Of a stretch of DNA of 64,000 nt, positions 54,434-64,000 are shown piece after piece. Origin of the DNA: Fragilariopsis cylindrus CCMP1102 (lineage: Eukaryota > Bacillariophyta > Bacillariophyceae > Bacillariales > Bacillariaceae). Every line of letters starts with the position of its first letter. The first letter of the stretch is position 1. Position numbers and translations under genes: made by a program. The stretch is taken from positions 248,001 to 312,000 of the forward strand of contig FMBT01000331.1 in NCBI GenBank assembly GCA_900095095.1, in the 5' to 3' direction. Under the pieces are notes generated by a model. The model did no database searches, had not been told where the DNA came from, and saw only the letters and a list, made by a program, of their open reading frames with translations.

Positions 54434-55255
54434 TGTTACGATTTGCGATATTATAATTTTCTTCTTTTGGAGTGTTTTTTACAGTAAAAGCAAATGAAGA
54501 TAAAAACAACGACTGTATGTAAGTGTTCAGGTAGGTGCTAATAGACCAATGCCAGACTATATCTCAGAAGACGTACTCCGTACCGTTTCTTAATACAATC
54601 AATGTTCTCACTTACTCAGAATACGTGGTAAAAATCGATTTTTATTGAAGTTTTTTTTCTATTCGGATGGATCTCTCTCTCTCTCTCTCTACTCTACTCT
54701 GCAACCACAGCAATTCTAGACTAACTACACCTTATTCTACAGAACTAGCGTTATGTATAGTAGACCTGCTTATACTTCCTTATATTGAGCAAACAATGAC
54801 TTCCTCGTATCGATTGTAACAACCTTGAGACGAAAAAAAAAAAAAAATGGAAAATTGAATTTCGAAAAGAGAAATGAGAAATCTTAAGCTTTCGATCAGA
54901 TTCTTCGATGATTCGCGTTTTCAAGCAAGAATAAACCAGTGATAAAAATTTATATGAATATTTAAAAATCGCTTCCCCCAAATCTGAACGACAATCGACA
55001 ATCCCCATAAGAATGATGAAAGAAAAAAACATCGACAGCACATCGACTTACTGTACACTCATCGACTCAGCCAATCTGCCATATTATTTTTCGAATTACG
55101 GTACAATGATACCACAAAAAAACATTAATCGTAGCAATTCAACGAAGGATTCGCTGATATCTCTCGCAACCAACATTAACCAGTAGCTAGATTTGAGCTA
55201 CTGCCAACGGATTCTTGGTTGCTGGACGTGGAAGTGAAAGAACGGAGATAATATT
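54434..55255. other. Intergenic, no gene seen
   Basis: Divergent 5' regions of two genes. (CT)n at 54671-54690, a 16-A run around 54833-54846, otherwise nothing. Confidence 0.5.
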
Positions 55256-55516
55256 ATGGTTACGTTATTGTCATTCATGAGCATTCTATCATTATTGATA
55301 ATAGTGACAGAGAGTCTACTTTCTGTTTCAAAAAAAGTATCGACGCATGGAAAAAAATTGCAACATGGACGACGAAGTCATCATCATTATTCGTCCACTA
55401 CAATTATAAATCACAGCTGGCCACAGCAGCAGCAGCAATGGCAGCATTATTCGAAACGAGACCCATTTATGGATGATGTTGATGCCGATAATAACGAAGA
55501 CGAAAGTCGGACTGTC

Positions 55517-55561
<45 letters not shown>

Positions 55562-55996
55562 AATGACGACGGCAAGAATGACGAAAATCAAATAAGAACA
55601 AGAAAAGAGGAATTAAATAATGATCCAGAATTATTTCTCAAGAACGACGATGATAAGGAGAATTCTCGTCCGCAATCTCCATCATCATCATCATCATCAT
55701 CGTCGTCATCATCATCAATGTCGTCGTCGATGTCAACAGGCCTTGTCATAATCGCAACAATACTGTTTACTTCGTTCTGGCCATTATTAGCTATACTTCG
55801 ATCAACATCGAATCCAATAGATGGATTTGATATTGATATGTTTATTGCATTAAAGGGAATATTAGATAATACAACTCCTAATGGTGGCGTTTCAGCATTA
55901 GGACTAGACGCAGATTATTATAATCCCGTCATAATGGAACTTCCTCCCCTAAGTCCTGCCGAACAATTGGTTGGTGCAATCTTTGGTCCACCTTAA
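55256..55996 (+). CDS. Hypothetical membrane protein with signal peptide and Asn/Ser runs
   Basis: 246 residues. The N-terminus is a signal peptide (MVTLLSFMSILSLLIIVTESLLSVS). A long low-complexity middle (Q, then 16 N encoded by (AAC)n, acidic and S runs) is followed by a compact C-terminal part of about 90 residues that looks constrained: a membrane helix TGLVIIATILFTSFWPLLAI, then FDIDMFIALKGILDN and the end PPLSPAEQLVGAIFGPP. The balance of a disordered middle and a clean C-terminus suggests that the C-terminal part is the functional core. Plastid or ER location is possible; there is no ASAFAP-type Phe. Family unknown. Confidence 0.65.
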
Positions 55997-56861
55997 AAAG
56001 TATAACAAGTAGAAGAAGAAGATGTACTGTATTGTTTTCTTTTTGTGTGCCCATTACATCATGTGCAGTATTCTCCTAAGCAACGTGAGATGAGATACGC
56101 GATGCTGCGCTAGTAACATGAGAAACAGAGATATATAACTACTGGTATTTAATGATGGCTGCGTTTACGAAAGAAAGTTGGAAAAATGAAATTCTATATT
56201 ACGGTGACTACACAAAAGATTATATTCAACATAATATTATCAATAAAAGTCTTTTAAGAATGCACCAACATCCTCATATTCATATTCATTCCTACAGTAG
56301 TATGATACTATATCTCCATCCCCGACTTGAGCAAACTTAGCCTAGCAATTAAATGAAGCGACTATAAGTGAATAACTGATAAACTACTGTCTACTGAACG
56401 TCAAACTCTAGCCGCTGTTTAGGTGTTATATATTAGACTTGCAGGTTCATACCTATTACGCGAACTATTCACACTGCATGCGCGGGTGGTGAGTATTGAA
56501 TCACGTACTGTATGTGCTTCTTATCACTGACGTGAAAGATCTTCCTGCAGATATACTAACTTTGAAACTGGTGATGTGCGATCGATTGATTGATTCTTTG
56601 ATTGCATTGCACGCGCCACAACGCATGATTCTTATGGCGGCGAAACTTACTTTTCCCTTAATTGCTTTCTTCTTTCACTACTTCAAGTATCGTTGCCTAA
56701 TAATAAACTTATTACAAAGCTACATTGTACGACAAGTTGACGGGTGGGCATCACAATCACTCGTCATACTTGTAGATCGATCTATCTTTCGACGTTACTT
56801 ATTCGAGCATACCGGTATAACGAATATAAATACAGTCCTATATTACTAGTCCTACACAATT
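55997..56861. other. Intergenic, no gene seen
   Basis: Short frames at 56152-56340 and 56496-56849 lack any recognisable feature. This is likely the 5' region of the C2-domain gene. Confidence 0.4.
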
Positions 56862-59800
56862 ATGTCGAGTATAGTGAATGATATCCAAAAACATGTTACA
56901 ACTCCTGTAGGCAAATTCGTTGATCGTAGTCAGAAGAGAATAAGGAATAAGGCAATAAAAATACTGGAGGAACCATCACGATCTCCATCGCCAGGGAGGA
57001 ACAATAATACAGGAGGTGGTGGTAATGGTGGTGGTGGGGGCTCAAATAGTAATAATAATAATAACAAAAATGGAGAGCATGGCGGTGGCGGTGGTGCATC
57101 AAGGGATGATGCAGATGATAATTTTGTATTGAGTCAAATACGAAGTTGGGATGTTACAATGCCACCAGTTAAAAAATACAAAATGGGTGCGAGGATGATC
57201 CCAGGCGTTAAAAATACAATAAATAAGGTTTCTTTAGGTAAAGTATTAAATAAGAAACGACGGATAACTATTGAATTGTATAAAAAGGCAACAGCATTAG
57301 CATCGGAACAACAAGCTACTATAAATGAAAATGGTGAAGAACGAGAACGAAGAATTTTTTCTAGATTATATTCAAAAGCAAGTATATCAAACGTTATGTC
57401 GACGATGGAAGATGAAGATCTACCACCATTAGATGATGAGGACTATGTTATTTTTCGGATTTTGAAACAAGTGAAGCAAAAAGGTGATTCCACGTCGATG
57501 TTTGATTTTAATGATGACGATGATGATTCTCAATCAACAGCGTCACATCATTTACCAAATGGATCTCTTGATGCGCATTCATTAACTACCTATAACATTA
57601 CAGATTACGGTGATGGGTATGATGAGGCTGAATTTACATTTCGATGGAAGGAACGATATAGAACAAGATTGTCATGTATGGAAATTCAAAATGTTCAAAC
57701 ACGCATGATAGAATTACAATTAGGTGTTGGAGATGATGTTATATTACGTGATTTTTTTTTCGATAATTCACACGAGGTTGAAACATTTATTAAGGTATTT
57801 GAAAAAATGTCTGAATTACAACACGAACGTGGGACGCGCTTAGCAATGAATCATCAACACTCATCACAAAATGGATATACTAATATCGATATGACTAATC
57901 ATTATAAAAGTCGTAGAGGGGTATTGGGAACAACACCAGAAAATGAACCGATCGGAGATGATGGTGGTAGTGGTCAGCAAAATCAGAGAGCACCAACAAT
58001 CGTCAATCACCAAACAGGTTCCTTTGTTAGTTTCTTCAGTAGTACAAAAGAAAATAAGCCCCTTCCGAATTCTGTGAACCTTCTTATCGAAATCGTATCA
58101 GCTACAAATTTACCAATCGCAGATTTGATTTCCAGTGACCCGTATGTATGCGTTGAAGATGGACGAAAGGAATGGCACAGAACAGGTGTTATAACAAAAT
58201 CATTAAATCCTGTTTGGACGTTATCAACTGGTTCATTATTTTTGATCCAAACAACGCTGAATGATTTCTTTGAGGGCACGAATCGTATTGAATTTATAGT
58301 TAAGGATCATGATACCGTAGGTGAAAACGACATCCTAGGTTCCGTTCTGGTAAACAAAAATGAATTACTTGCAGGAGAAGGTGAACGTATCGATTATAAA
58401 GTAAAAACAACTCAGTACAAAGGAAAAAGCCGGGTATTCGTCGGAAATAGAATGGTACGTTCGTTGTATACATGCTTCGTTGCAATATATATTATTAGAT
58501 GACAACTAGGAGAAATTCGAATATCAGTATCGTCATTAAATGTTTTGTTCTATTTTATCTTACTTTACTTGTCTTTCCTTCCTGATATACAATATCAGTC
58601 ATATCTTGCGCTACGGTTTAAAACTGCCACAACGGATGAAATTGAGTTTATGCACACGTTCGAAGCTAAGAAGAGTCGTGGTATGCTAAGGACTTTGGGT
58701 CTATCTTCTCGTTTAACTGGTGTATTTACAGAAGATTCGTACCTTCCACCACGATTTCAACGTAGTCCGATCATGAAAAAGTACCAACGCAAGGCAGAGG
58801 ATGGTCTTGCTATTCAGTATCGAGTAAAACCTTTTCCGGACCCCTCTCTTATGGAGCAAGAAACGAAATGGTTGACAGAAAAAGAAATAGAAAGGGAGGC
58901 TATAAAGCCATCTAGGCAATGGATCGAAGCGGGTTCTGGTTCCGTAGGAAAGTTCTTTGTTGAAATTATAGGATGTGATGGACTTCCGAATGCAGATATA
59001 AACGTCACAGGTCGAGACAAGAGTGATCCTTTCGTGTGCATTGCCTTTGGAGACTGCATCGTTAACACTGACGTTATCAATGATTGTCTTTCACCCAGAT
59101 GGATGCCTTGGACACAGAGAGCATTCGTCTTCAATGTCGGTCATCCGAGTTCCCAGTTTCACATAGCTGTAATGGATTATGACGAGGTGATTCCAGGAAG
59201 TCCAAGGCGTAGTCACGACAAATTAGGACGCTGTGTTATAAACCTTACGAATTCTCGACCCAATACGTGTTATACGATGAGGTACAGTCTATTCGACTCT
59301 GATGAGGCAGATCGAAAGATTGTTGGAAAGATCATGCTTCGTTTTAGTTATGAAAGCACAGATGAGCGTCAAATTCTCTTATCTGCATTCCAATTCAGAA
59401 ATCACTACAATGTATCTACAAACCGAATGTCCGACTTCACGACTACTCGATATGCGCTAACGAATGATGTAAGTGTATCTTGCCAAACAATCTCCTTTGT
59501 TTCTAGAGTCGTCTTATTTTATTATCTCATGCATATATATGTGACTTTGCCTTTTCCCCTTTCCTATAAATAGTTTGACCGCTATTCTCTGAGCCTTAAC
59601 ACCATACAAAAATACGTGGATGAGATTTTATTATACGCTGATATTTTAGATGACATTGTCGATGCACTGAAAGTCGTTGTTTTATGGAGAGGTCACTTTC
59701 CGTTGAAGTTTCGTTTCTTAAAGAAAACATATACGTACAAGCTTCCGTTTCACTCCATGTTGGCATTTATGTGGGGGATTATACTTTCAAACGACTTTGA

Positions 59801-61044
59801 AAAAATATTTAGTTTCATCTGTTTCTTTTTTGCCTGGGTTCTTTTTGCGACTTTGGAGTATCAACGGGACAATCCGAATCCATGGAAAAGACCTCGTACA
59901 TATATCGAGGTGTTAGGTATATTATTACTCAATAAATCGTTTGATCACCATAAAATTGATGTGAATGCAAACATCGAAGAAATTATGGAGTTTGATGAGC
60001 GACGTGCAGAGAGAATGAAGATGAGGAAAGAAGCCATAGAATGCATGCGGCTTCGAAACGAGTCAGACGCAAAAACACTAGAGAAGGAAAACAAGGAGTT
60101 AAAAAAGCAACAACACGACTCCAAGAACAACATGTCTGTTGGTTACAATCAGATAATTCTTGCCCCCTTCAAAGACATTCTAATGCCCGTGCAGATGCTA
60201 CTGTACAAGACATGTGTGACCCTTCGTGTAGCTTCGAGCATTATAACCTGGAGAGACAGTGTCATTGCATTTTGGTTGGCTACTACCGGATTGGTTTTGT
60301 CCTTCATCTGTTTTTTCATCCCTTGGGCGTTTTTGTTTCGTTGGACTTTCAGAATATTTGTTTGGTTATGTCTTGGCCCTTGGATGAAGCTTGTCGATAT
60401 CTTCTTCGTCGAAAACACGGATGATATGACAGCCTATGAACGCAAAGCAAAGACTGAAGCAGACTACAAGAAGCGATATGAACTTATACTGGGGGAATCT
60501 CGCGTAAGGAGATTGTTGACGGAATATTCAATGAAATTGCACGATATGGAGAAATATATGTTTGGACAGGTATGTAAATCAAGTTTCTATTTGTTGGACT
60601 TGAAAAGGGTGTTTACTTCGTTTTTCCTGCCCTTTTCTTCTTCTTACCGATTTAACTCATAATATTCAATAGTACAAAATGCGGGTTCCTATTTTCAAAG
60701 AAGAAAGATTTAGATCGATTCCGCTGGCTGGTGGATCTGCTGAGCCATACGACCCCAACAATGAACCTACGGTCAATATTGTGAAACGAATCAATGGGCA
60801 GCACTTGGAAGGGGAAATGATACCAATAAGAGAAAAATCAGCTAAAGCATTCAACTTAAGTTATTCAATGAAAGTTTCTACTAAAGTTCCTCTCACCATC
60901 AGCACAACATCGACAGCATACGATGAAACGATACCACTATTGGCAGAAGATGAAGAAGATATTGAGCCACAAACGATGTATGGTGCTGTTGATACGAAGG
61001 AGACACAAGTAATGAAAGAATTATCCTTCGATTTGATTGTTTGA
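56862..61044 (+). CDS. Multi-C2-domain membrane protein (MCTP-like)
   Basis: Four exons, 56862-58454, 58599-59468, 59574-60569 and 60673-61044, all joined in phase 0 with GTACGT, GTAAGT and GTATGT donors; 1276 residues. A glycine/asparagine-rich insert lies at about 47-80. Residues about 190-330 look like a PH-type fold ending IKVFEKMSEL. C2 domain one (about 403-511) has VNLLIEIVSATNLP, SSDPYVCV and NPVWT; C2 domain two (about 645-765) has FFVEIIGCDGLPNAD, KSDPFVCIAFG and SPRWMPW, each with Asp residues in the calcium-loop positions. The C-terminal half has two hydrophobic hairpins (ICFFFAWVLFATLEY; GLVLSFICFFIPWAFLF), as in MCTP/reticulon-type ER membrane proteins. A calcium- and lipid-dependent tether between the ER and another membrane is the likely role. 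Confidence 0.82.
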
Positions 61045-61252
61045 TTCGACAGTCAAGATTATGCTGAGATTTCATGCCTGCATTCACCAACAAGAACAAA
61101 TCAGTCTCCACACCGTGTAGTTTCTTTCTTTACTTACTAGTCCATAAATAATCATAATGAAATATACTACTGTAAATGGTATCTAAGAGTAAACACAATA
61201 CACACTACGCGCTCTCCTACCAACAGTTCTTATCTACAGTTCTACTACTAGG

Positions 61253-62704
61253 CTAATCTTTGTCGTGGGTTGGTGGACCAGCAAATATGCCTTCCTTTCC
61301 GATGCCATATTCGTCTCCATATTTATCACAAACATAATCTAGATCCTTATCTCCACGACCGCTCATGTTGATCAAAATTGTTGTATCTTTCGACAAAGTG
61401 GGTGCCAATTTCATAGCGTGAGCTAAGCCATGCGCCGATTCTAAGGCCGGAATGATACCTTCTAAGCGACTCAATTGAAAAAATGCATCGATGACTTCCT
61501 TATCGGTAGCGACTTCGTATTTCACGCGTCCCGAATCCTTAAAGAATGAATGTTGAGGACCAACACCTGGATGTCAAGAAAAAATTGTCAGATGTTATTG
61601 CAAAGTTTGTCGTGGAAATGAAGGAGCTGTATCCCATGGAAAAATACGAGTCATTATTAACGTACCAGGGTAATCTAATCCGGAGGCACAAGAATGAACA
61701 GCAGCTGGTTCACCTGTTTCTTCATTCAGTAACGTATAACATTTCATACCATGAATGACAGCAGGCTTACCTAGTGTCAATGTGGCAGAATGATGACCTT
61801 CACCATGCTCGAGACCTCTTCCAGCAGGTTCGACACCGATTAGTTTCACGTCGTCGTCTTCTAAGAAGGCTGTAAACAACCCCAACGAATTACAACCACC
61901 ACCGATACAAGCTACCAAATAATCAGGTCTTGAATCGGCATCTTCACCACCACAACTATGATGTTCAGCAAATTGTTTCTTGGCTTCGTATCCCACAACT
62001 GCTTGAAAATCACGTACCATCATAGGAAATGGATGCGGACCGACTACACTTCCGATACAGAACAACATACTTTCAGGATCTTGCATGTACGCACCGAATG
62101 CTGAATCGACTGCTTCCTTCAATGATTTACCCCCATGAGTTGCAGGGACGATTGTTGCACCCAAAACCTGCATCCGTCGTACATTCGGCCATTCTTTCTT
62201 TATATCATTCTCACCCATGTGTATTTCACAATCTAATCCCATCAGGGATGCGCATGTTGCTAATGCAACACCGTGTTGTCCAGCACCTGTTTCAGCAATA
62301 ACTTTCTTTTTATTCATACGTTTTGCTAATAAAGCTTCACCCAAACAGTGATTGATCTTATGTGACCCAGTATGATTGAGATCTTCTCTTTTCAGATAAA
62401 TACGTGCTCCACCTAATTTATTTGATAGATTCTCACAGTAAAAAATAGGTGACGGACGTCCAATAAAGTCACGACGAAGATTTGATAATTCTTTCAAAAA
62501 GATTGGATCGTCCTTGATTTCCAAATAAGCCTTACCAACGGCTTCCATGATGGGAACAAGTGGAGGAGGCAAATACGCGCCACCATACACTTTTTCAGAC
62601 CCAAAATATCCATCAGGATGTGGAAGTGATGTACCGAGCGCACTGGAATTGTGAAGATGGGTGGCATTCTCTTCTTCGACTTTTTTTTCAGGAACAGGAG
62701 CCAT
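61253..62704 (-). CDS. TRPB: Tryptophan synthase beta chain
   Basis: Two exons, 62704-61666 and 61566-61253, joined in phase 1 across a 99-nt intron (GTACGT...TCCAG), restore [17 protein letters not shown], which is diagnostic for TrpB; 450 residues. The PLP lysine is K116 in HTGSHKINH and the catalytic Glu is E138 in [26 protein letters not shown] and [11 protein letters not shown] are also present, as is [12 protein letters not shown] near the end. The enzyme joins indole and serine to make tryptophan. The N-terminus ([19 protein letters not shown]) is neither a signal peptide nor a transit peptide, so as modelled the protein is cytosolic, or an upstream targeting exon lies in 62705-63160. 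No fusion with the alpha chain is seen. Confidence 0.93.
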
Positions 62705-63163
62705 GGTAATCTTATCTTATTTACGATGCGATGTGTGACGATGACTGGATACTGTGCAGTAAGTAGTGTATTGAATTACAGTTGAAAGGATGGGTGTGAG
62801 TAATAAATAATGAAAAGACAATATTCAATAAAAAAAGATCGAAATAATAAGATCCTCCTGCCAAAAAAAACAGAATGCTGAGAACAAAATTCTCGCACTC
62901 CCTGTGATCTGAAAAACGGACGCAGGACAGTTGTTTTTCTACTTTATAATCTACTAGTAGTACAGCTAGTAAGTATTGTGGCTGGTGCGTGAATTGCACC
63001 AACTACTTGTCCTTGTACACAACAACGCAACCAACAATAACAACAACAACAAAATAAACAAATAGTAATGTTGTTCAACATCCGCTCTTAAGAAAAAAAG
63101 AGTTCATACCGTAGTAAAGCAACAAACACAAGCAAACACACACACACAAGAAACTATATTTAT
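62705..63163. promoter_or_regulatory. Shared 5' region of TRPB and THO2
   Basis: The 460 bp between two divergent starts must hold both promoters. (AC)n and AACAAC repeats lie near 63030-63050 and 63120-63150. No specific element can be pointed out. Confidence 0.4.
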
Positions 63164-63164
63164 A

Positions 63165-64000
63165 ATGGAGTTGGAGTCGGAGGCGGCGGCGGCGACAACG
63201 CAACAACATCACAAGAAGAACTTCCCGATCCAACTGCTTTGGAAGTAGTCGCTGCAGCTGATAACGAGGAAGAATGTCAACGATTGATACTTCGCGTGCT
63301 CGATTATGAACGAATAATGATACTGGTGATGATATATCACTATTATCAAATAGAACAAAAGAAACCATCCAATGGTTAGAGAGCAGCATCACCGCTGTAG
63401 TAGAATCATCATCGTCGTCGTCATCATCAGCAGCTTTTGAGTTGATAGAAGATGTTTTGGTAGACTGTCTTTGGTTATGCGGATCAAAATCAATATCCTT
63501 ACCATGGAATGCTACTACTGCTACTACTACTGAACAAAAATTTCATCCAACGGTGCAGGCTTTGGTCGAAATTTCACGTGCTTTGTTGTTGTTATGGAAT
63601 ACTTTGACGACATCATTCTCCGAGCAAACACAACTCGCTAGGAAACTTCAAGAAAATTGGTTCCCAGTTTTATTAGAGGCTGTTAATCTTGTCAATAATG
63701 ACGTAGGAAGTAGTGCAAATTCGAATGGTGCAGGTAACGCTGCTGATGATTTAATGAAACGGTTGAAACAATACAACACCATTACGAATTACAAACAACA
63801 GAAATATAATTTGTTACAAGAAGAATCGGAGGGATATTCAAAAATATTACAATATTTATGTCATCATTGTTCTGGTAGTGACAACAACGACGATAATGAT
63901 AATGATGACAAAAAGTTAATATACCTGTGGCAACTAGTAGGAACTTTCGAATTGGATCCTAGTAGAGTTATAGATTTATGTTTGGACGTATTGGAATCAA
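63165..64000 (+). CDS. THO2: THO complex subunit 2 (THO2), 5' part, cut by the window end and with a frame change
   Basis: From about 63308 to the window end one frame reads as the N-terminal region of THO2: TKETIQWLESSI, LIEDVLVDCLWLCGS, a YKQQKYNLLQEESEGYSKIL segment and LVGTFELDPSRVIDLCLDVLES, which match human THOC2 landmarks (QQKFNLLREENEGY; GCFNLDPNRVLD). Upstream, about 63166-63315, a second frame carries good helix (LPDPTALEVVAAADNEEE) that joins only if one base is added near 63312; no GTANGT donor exists to explain it as an intron. The start is unresolved: the ATG at 63165 is in a third frame. THO2 is the scaffold of THO/TREX, coupling transcription to mRNA export. S-, T- and N-rich inserts are lineage-specific. 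Confidence 0.72.

Noticed and set aside
56152-56849. Two short plus-strand frames
   Set aside because: No domain, signal peptide or repeat support, and they lie in a 5' region.
58503-58598. Coding-looking QLGEIRISVSS inside the first intron of the C2 gene
   Set aside because: No acceptor puts it in phase with exon 1 (a TGA precedes it in frame), whereas the acceptor at 58598 gives a clean C2 domain end. Alternative splicing cannot be excluded.
63249-63355. Intron in THO2 from GTAGTC to AATAG
   Set aside because: Phase fits the ATG at 63165, but the donor breaks the GTANGT rule and the removed part has good THO2-like helix.

Overview
The window is nuclear DNA of a eukaryote and reads as a diatom, most likely a pennate one; the genus cannot be fixed from sequence alone. 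The evidence is: (1) proteins with a signal peptide followed by the ASAFAP-type cleavage motif used for import into complex red-lineage plastids (textbook form S-A-F-A-P in the reductase at 42.5-43.5 kb; weaker forms at 5.4-7.5 and 9.5-11.4 kb); (2) short introns (mostly 99-162 nt) whose 5' sites all read GTANGT; (3) AT-rich DNA full of trinucleotide repeats that encode Q, N, S, D and K runs; (4) protein families expanded in diatoms, such as ankyrin-like proteins, FkbM methyltransferases, LicD transferases and EGF-domain membrane proteins. No organelle, bacterial or viral segment was seen.

Layout. 0-12 kb: an intron-containing tRNA-Ser(CGA); an unrecognised large acidic protein with a downstream partner ORF; a decayed inverted fragment of that same gene between 14-bp direct repeats; a probably plastid-targeted CinA-like/nucleotidylyltransferase protein; an ankyrin-like gene bracketed by 155-bp direct repeats; an EamA transporter whose last codons lie in one of those repeats; and a tRNA-Val(AAC). 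12.4-15 kb: a frameshifted retroelement remnant with an RNase H domain. 15.7-31 kb: a CDK9/CDK12-like kinase with an RS/RGG tail, a MIC19-like CHCH protein, three low-complexity proteins, a decayed secreted-protein gene and a small tail-anchored protein. 31-45 kb: a gene-poor 1.8 kb stretch, an NDUFAF8-like twin CX9C protein, an acylcarnitine carrier, a small secreted protein, a four-exon EGF receptor-like gene, an LRR-dioxygenase, a plastid-targeted cytochrome-b5-reductase-like protein, a MITE-like inverted-repeat element and an FkbM pseudogene. 45-64 kb: a LicD-EEP fusion, a broken gene with two in-frame stops, a second ankyrin-like gene, a membrane protein with an asparagine run, a four-exon C2-domain/membrane protein, TrpB, and the 5' part of a THO2 gene that runs off the end.

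Genes lie on both strands without operon logic. Several are divergent pairs with short shared 5' regions (5.4/7.8 kb, 39.35/39.76 kb, 62.7/63.2 kb). Mitochondrial functions recur (MIC19-like, NDUFAF8-like, carrier), and two proteins act in pol II transcription or mRNA export (CDK, THO2), but nothing shows that they are co-regulated.

All exon joins were worked out by eye from splice motifs, reading phase and protein family endings; each joined model is divisible by three. Several single-base frame breaks, including one in the normally essential THO2 gene, suggest some residual sequence errors, so the pseudogene calls here are provisional.
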